Shown here: piece by piece, positions 33,105 through 36,654 of the stretch
Numbering within the stretch: position 1 is the stretch's first letter
Layout of the letters: every line of letters starts with the position of its first letter
Source of the DNA: Oligoflexia bacterium
Lineage (GTDB): Bacteria; Bdellovibrionota; UBA1018
Direction: 5' to 3'
DNA: 36,654 nt
Assembly: GCA_903895855.1 (NCBI GenBank)
Contig: CAITVN010000063.1
Coordinates: 1 to 36,654 of the forward strand
Notes under the pieces: model-generated
Seen by the model: the letters and a program-made list of their open reading frames with translations, nothing else
What the model was told of the DNA's origin: nothing
Databases searched by the model: none
Position numbers and translations under genes: made by a program

Positions 33105-33147
33105 AGAAGGGGCGCCTCTGGTATAAAACACCTAAGGCGCCCCTTCT
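33105..33147 (-). promoter_or_regulatory. Strong stem-loop in the rpsO-pnp gap
   Basis: A 13-base perfect GC-rich stem (33105-33117 with 33135-33147) around a 17-base loop starts 21 bases after the rpsO stop. Only a short T-rich stretch follows on the minus strand, so it may be a terminator or an RNA-processing site. In E. coli the equivalent gap holds both a terminator and an RNase III stem used for pnp autoregulation. The rest of the 354-base gap (32815-33168) holds a 7-base AAAATTT/AAATTTT stem at 32989-33005 and no gene. Confidence 0.7.
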
Positions 33148-33168
33148 AAAGTAAGAGAGTTCAAAAAA

Positions 33169-33447
33169 TTATTTACGAAGTTCGAGCTTCTGAATGAGTT
33201 TCAAATACCTGTCTTGATCGTGGCCTTTGAGGTAGGCAAGTAGACGGCGACGCTGTCCGACTAGTTTCAATAGTCCGCGCTTGGCCGAAAAGTCTTTGAT
33301 ATGACCTTTGAAGTGATCGTTCAACTCAGCAATGCGTGAGGTGATGAGGGCAACCTGTACTTCTGGGGTGCCTGTGTTAGTGGCTTGAGTTCCAAATTTC
33401 TTAACGATTTCTGATTTCTTTGCCTTTACCGCTGTTTTTCCGGCCAT
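33169..33447 (-). CDS. rpsO: 30S ribosomal protein S15
   Basis: 92 residues, close to the usual 89. Clear S15 segments are [22 protein letters not shown] and the [19 protein letters not shown] rRNA-binding stretch. AGGAAAT precedes the ATG. It lies upstream of pnp as in many bacteria; S15 and PNPase are often co-transcribed. Confidence 0.97.
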   Translation of the reverse strand: MAGKTAVKAKKSEIVKKFGTQATNTGTPEVQVALITSRIAELNDHFKGHIKDFSAKRGLLKLVGQRRRLLAYLKGHDQDRYLKLIQKLELRK

Positions 33448-33561
33448 GATTATTTCCTATATTTTTCTGTTTTCGTTTTTCTTTTACTAGTTGGAATCAT
33501 GCACTAGCATGGTCATGTGTCTGAACGCAATTGGGTTTTTCAGTCTTGCCGGAATGTTGGC

Positions 33562-34815
33562 TTAATCGTCAGATCCTAGGTCATCTTTCATGAATTCTCT
33601 GAGTTTGACGATAACTCGGGCTTCGATTTGACGCGCACGCTCTCTAGTTAGGCCATATTGATCGGCAACTTCTTGAAGGGTCTTTGGGGTTTCAGAAAGC
33701 AGGCGTTCTTGCAAAAGCTTTAGCTCTTTCGGGTTTAGGGTTTTTTCGAATTCGGGCAAATTTCTCTTTAATATCGAAATAAGTTGATCTTGAGTGATCG
33801 TTTCAGACACGTCAGAGCGTGTATCTGCCAGAAGGTCAAGGTGTGTGGTTTTGCCACCCTCGTCATTCACTGGCGCGTCTAGGGGCACCTCAGAGCCAGC
33901 TCCGCTCAAACGTTGCTGCATCTCGATGACATCTTTTTCTCTGACATTCAATTTGTCGGCAATGAGTTTCGGGCCGGCTGAAAGTCCTTGGGCTTCAAGG
34001 CGTTCTTTTTCGCGAAGTAAGTGGTAAAAGAGCTTCTTTTGAGCCTGGGTTGTTCCAACTTTGACTAGCCTAAAATTGTCTAACAGGTATTTGAGAATAT
34101 AAGAGCGAATCCACCACGAAGAATAGTAGCCTAGTCGCGCACCTTTTGTAGGGTCGAACTTTGACACGGCTTTCATCAGACCGACATTACCTTCTTGAAT
34201 CAGATCTAAGAGATTCGAGTAAATCGAACGGTATTCAATAGCGATTTTCACCACGAGTCGAAGATTGGCCGTTACCAGCCTTTTGGCGGCAACAAGGTCG
34301 CCAGTTGCTTTTAAGTGGGTAGCGAGTTTGAATTCTTCTTCAGGGCTCAGTAATTCGTAGCGACTGACCTCTTGGTAGTACCTTCGCAGGGGGTCGCTAG
34401 CTCCTGACATTCCAGTGTCGGCGGCTCTGACGAGCGCTGTTTCTGCGAGTTCGATTGGCTCTGAGTCAAGGGGGGTATTAGGTTCAGCGTAGCCCTGCGA
34501 TGATTCGCCTTGATTCGCAAAGGTCTCGCTTTCGGCTTCAATGAGTTCATCGACATCGTCATCTAGTGATCGGTCGGCTGATGAATCTGAGTCACTGTCG
34601 ATTTCGTGATCGGTCTCTTGATTGTACTCTTCGTACTCTCTAGGCGCAGCAATATTGATGGTTCTTGGAGACTTTTGCGAAACGGTCGAAGCCCCTTCTT
34701 CGCGGGCAAGCACGGTCGGAACTTTTGCCTTTGTGCCAGTTTTTGACTTGCCAAGTGCGCTCGAGGTTTTAATTGAGGCTTTCTTGGTTATTGGGGGGCG
34801 CGGGTTCTTGGTCAC
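33562..34815 (-). CDS. rpoH: RpoH/sigma-32-type RNA polymerase sigma factor with long acidic N-terminus
   Basis: 417 residues starting at GTG. The sigma core begins near residue 141. Region 2 includes AANLRLVVKIA-type helices, the DLIQEGNVGLMKAVSKFD core-binding segment and the YYSSWWIRSYI -10 helix. Just after it, QKKLFYHL (259-266) corresponds to the RpoH box. Region 4.2 carries TLQEVADQYGLTRERARQIE. E. coli RpoH has 284 residues; here about 140 extra N-terminal residues are Lys/Ser-rich, then strongly acidic (about 60-125). Myxobacterial sigma factors of this class serve development as well as heat shock, so the role need not be heat shock. Confidence 0.9.
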   Translation of the reverse strand: MTKNPRPPITKKASIKTSSALGKSKTGTKAKVPTVLAREEGASTVSQKSPRTINIAAPREYEEYNQETDHEIDSDSDSSADRSLDDDVDELIEAESETFANQGESSQGYAEPNTPLDSEPIELAETALVRAADTGMSGASDPLRRYYQEVSRYELLSPEEEFKLATHLKATGDLVAAKRLVTANLRLVVKIAIEYRSIYSNLLDLIQEGNVGLMKAVSKFDPTKGARLGYYSSWWIRSYILKYLLDNFRLVKVGTTQAQKKLFYHLLREKERLEAQGLSAGPKLIADKLNVREKDVIEMQQRLSGAGSEVPLDAPVNDEGGKTTHLDLLADTRSDVSETITQDQLISILKRNLPEFEKTLNPKELKLLQERLLSETPKTLQEVADQYGLTRERARQIEARVIVKLREFMKDDLGSDD

Positions 34816-34945
34816 TTCAAGGGTTCTTTCTAAGAATTTGCCTAATCATTCGTTTTAGCTTGCTTCGATAAGTGTTCTAACCCGGGATCCAAACTTTCTC
34901 AATCCTGTCGTCAGATTGTCACCAACTTGTGGTATTAATAGGTCT

Positions 34946-35569
34946 ATGTCGACCCCGAGTCAAACCTCGCAGCTACGTGCCCTGCTTTTGGGTGGAATTT
35001 TGCCCATTGTCGCATTTACCGTCATTGAAGAGGTTTATGGCACGATTGCTGGTCTGGTGGCCGGAATGGTGTTCGGTGTGGGTGAGATCGCCTACGAATG
35101 GATCAAAGAGAAGAAGGTTTCTGCCATGACCTTAGGGGGCAATCTTATGCTTCTCGTTTTGGGTGGGGTCTCGTTGATTACTAATGAAGGTATTTGGTTT
35201 AAGCTTCAACCCGCTCTGATTGAAGGGGCGATGGCCGGATTTTTTCTGATTTCGGTGTGGCTCCGAAAATCGGTTCTTTTTTTGATGATCGAAAAGCAAG
35301 GGGCTCTTGCGCGGTTTCCAGAAGCTGTTCGCGAGTCAATGTCGGTGCTATTCAAGCAGGCGTTTAAGCTAATGACTTTAAGAATTGCGGCTTTTTTGGC
35401 GATTCATGCGGTCGCTACCGTGTGGGTGGCGCTGAAATATTCAACTGCTGTTTGGGCTGCATTTAAAGGGATTGGGTTTACGGTTACGTTTTTGGTTTAT
35501 GTTTTGGCTGAAGGGATTTGGCTGCGAAAGCTGGTGAAGGCAGAGGTTTCGAAGAAAACGTCGATGTGA
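34946..35569 (+). CDS. VC0807/septation-protein-A-like membrane protein
   Basis: 207 residues from the ATG at 34946, with AATAGG just upstream; a TTG at 34916 gives an unlikely N-terminus. Five or six membrane segments are visible. The pattern GGILPIVAF, then a GEIAYEWIKEKKVS turn, then GGVSLITNEGIWFKLQPALIEGAMAGFFL resembles VC0807-family and YciB proteins (an early polytopic half with a charged turn and an FxLxPAL segment). Function is unknown for the family. It diverges from rpoH across a 130-base gap. Confidence 0.68.
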   Translation: MSTPSQTSQLRALLLGGILPIVAFTVIEEVYGTIAGLVAGMVFGVGEIAYEWIKEKKVSAMTLGGNLMLLVLGGVSLITNEGIWFKLQPALIEGAMAGFFLISVWLRKSVLFLMIEKQGALARFPEAVRESMSVLFKQAFKLMTLRIAAFLAIHAVATVWVALKYSTAVWAAFKGIGFTVTFLVYVLAEGIWLRKLVKAEVSKKTSM

Positions 35570-35779
35570 GGATTTGAGTAAGACCATTCGGTGACGTTAT
35601 TGATTGTTCAATCGCGTTATACTAGCGCGTGAATTTTGCTTGTGAAGTTGGGGGTGGAGATGATTTTTTCGCTGTGAAGTGAACTAAATTAGTTTGTTAG
35701 TCAGGCTAGTGCTTGCAGGTGACCCCACCATTCTTATCGAAATTTTTTCTACACCCCTTATTGTCTTCCATAATAGTAG

Positions 35780-35813
35780 TTGACAAAACCTAAAGTACAT
35801 CTACATTAGGTTT
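35780..35813 (+). promoter_or_regulatory. Promoter with overlapping inverted repeat, leaderless start
   Basis: A perfect -35 TTGACA (35780-35785), a 16-base spacer and TACATT as -10 place the transcript start at or next to the ATG at 35814. AAACCTAA (35786-35793) and TTAGGTTT (35806-35813) form an exact 8-base inverted repeat that lies right behind the -35 and over the -10. This would suit a repressor site. No ribosome site precedes the ATG, in line with a leaderless message. Confidence 0.62.
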
Positions 35814-36101
35814 ATGCAAGAAAAAAAATCATTATTAATAAAATTACCAATACTCGATGGAAGCATCTCAAGTGCGAAAGGAAAGTGCGGGAATAAAAAC
35901 TGCGGTTGCCAAAGCGACAAAGGCAAGTGGCACGGACCCTATTTTCGATGGACCGGAAAACTGGGCGAAAAACGTACAACAGTGACACTCACAGAAGACG
36001 AAGCAATCGAATGCGAAAAAAGAATAAAGAACTATCGGGATCTGCAAAAACAGATTGAAGACCTTGTCAAGAATGCTCAAAAAAATCCGCCATGGAAGTA
36101 G
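35814..36101 (+). CDS. Small Cys-rich DUF6788-like protein
   Basis: 95 residues. It contains KGKCGNKNCGCQSDKGKWHGPYFRW: a Cys cluster (C-x4-C-x-C) followed by the HGPY motif, then a strand-rich middle and a basic helix with KRIKNYRDLQKQI. This is the layout of DUF6788-type small proteins, often found near mobile or defence-type genes; function is not established. The gene is AT-rich against its neighbours (many AAA and AAT codons), suggesting recent acquisition. Translation appears leaderless, and a terminator follows. Confidence 0.74.
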   Translation: MQEKKSLLIKLPILDGSISSAKGKCGNKNCGCQSDKGKWHGPYFRWTGKLGEKRTTVTLTEDEAIECEKRIKNYRDLQKQIEDLVKNAQKNPPWK

Positions 36102-36115
36102 TACTCCCCCGTAAC

Positions 36116-36145
36116 TGACCCATTACATTCAGCGGTCATTTTTTT
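36116..36145 (+). terminator. Rho-independent terminator
   Basis: TGACC (36116-36120) pairs with GGTCA (36134-36138) and is followed by seven T. It lies 15 bases after the DUF6788-like stop. Confidence 0.68.
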
Positions 36146-36331
36146 GTTGACGCTTTTTGAAGGCATCTCGCAGCCATTATAGTCTGCAATTTTGATCGTC
36201 CTGTCGTTTTCAAACTCCAAACACTTTAGTCGTGTCACCTTGCCTGTTTACGTACGTCTAAAGGCCACTCAAAAACCAGAGTCACTTTTCTTGAAAAATG
36301 CCTTTTTAAAACCTGTGGTATGAGGTCATTC

Positions 36332-36654
36332 ATGACTTTAAAAACACTGAATTCAGACCAGCTACTGAGCGAAACCAAAATCATAGTGAGCGAAGAACGG
36401 AGAATTACCGCAAAGCTCATTGAGTATCTCACCGAGATCAATCAGCGACTGCTGTTCTTAAAGTTGGGTTACTCAAGTTTGTTCGAATTTGTGACAAAAG
36501 AATTGGGATTAAGCGAGGGCGCCGCGCAGAGGCGAATTCAATGCATGCGCCTCATGCAAGATTTGCCAGAGACTCGGCAAGCCTATGAACAAGGCTCGCT
36601 GTCGCTGAGTAATGCCGCAAAACTTCAGTCGCATTTTCAGGCTATCAAGAAATC
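36332..36654 (+). CDS. N-terminal part of an HNH-endonuclease-family protein (runs off the window)
   Basis: The first 107 residues of a longer gene, starting at an ATG with GAGGT 5 bases upstream and open to the window end. The LGYSSLFEFVTKELGLSEGAAQRRIQCMRLM segment followed by GSLSLSNAAKLQ is the N-terminal helical region I know from a protein family abundant in Bdellovibrio-like genomes whose C-terminus carries an HNH nuclease motif. The HNH part would be beyond the window, so nuclease activity cannot be confirmed here. Confidence 0.72.
   Translation, partial: MTLKTLNSDQLLSETKIIVSEERRITAKLIEYLTEINQRLLFLKLGYSSLFEFVTKELGLSEGAAQRRIQCMRLMQDLPETRQAYEQGSLSLSNAAKLQSHFQAIKK

Noticed and set aside
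1..36654. CRISPR array, prophage, insertion sequence or toxin-antitoxin system
   Set aside because: No regularly spaced repeats, transposase, integrase or phage structural gene was seen; the DUF6788-like/HNH patch at the right edge is too incomplete to call a mobile element.

Overview
The window looks like a chromosomal segment of a Gram-negative bacterium of the Bdellovibrionota type. This is an inference from gene content: many predicted outer-membrane barrels and exported proteins of unknown family, an RpoH-type sigma factor beside rpsO-pnp, and at the right edge a protein resembling the HNH-endonuclease family common in Bdellovibrio-like genomes. It is not a phylogenetic result. No tRNA, rRNA, CRISPR array, insertion sequence or phage gene was found.

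Layout. (1) 537-2310: a three-gene electron-transfer set of cytochrome b561, SHP-type monohaem cytochrome c (DUF1924) and dihaem cytochrome c. (2) 2318-3148 (minus): an MCE/MlaD protein. (3) 3287-7264: an envelope thiol-redox cluster of three thioredoxin-fold proteins, a small lipoprotein ending in a CxxC tail, an outer-membrane barrel and a CcdA/DsbD membrane thiol transporter. (4) 14039 down to 7291 (minus): one long tight gene run of a GYF_2 membrane protein, tmk, holB, two MlaF-type ATPases, two MlaE-type permeases and a FadL-like barrel. (5) 14064-20376: glutamate dehydrogenase and several exported or barrel proteins of unknown role, with a structured 637-base intergenic region. (6) 20493-29363: a probable inositol-lipid locus of RND/MMPL exporter, Aur1-like PAP2 phosphotransferase, Gfo/Idh oxidoreductase, myo-inositol-phosphate synthase, CDP-alcohol phosphatidyltransferase, GtrA and a class III aminotransferase. 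(7) 29444-29696: a large inverted repeat. (8) 29759-34815 (minus): pgpA, pnp, rpsO and an RpoH-type sigma factor. (9) 34946-36654: a membrane protein, then an AT-rich accessory patch with a DUF6788-like small protein and the start of an HNH-family gene.

Two systems stand out. The Mla/MCE transporter is built from two different ATPases and two different permeases. One ATPase has lost the signature glycine (LSYGM) and the other has lost the H-loop histidine (VITND). In a heterodimer both changes fall in the same composite ATP site, leaving the other site consensus. That is the logic of asymmetric ABC exporters, here in an MCE lipid transporter. The second is a locus pairing inositol-phosphate synthase and a CDP-alcohol transferase with a protein carrying the motif layout of fungal Aur1 (inositol phosphorylceramide synthase), plus an oxidoreductase and an aminotransferase that could modify the cyclitol head group. 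The RND exporter of this locus and the MCE transporter could together move the lipid between membranes, but that link is inference.
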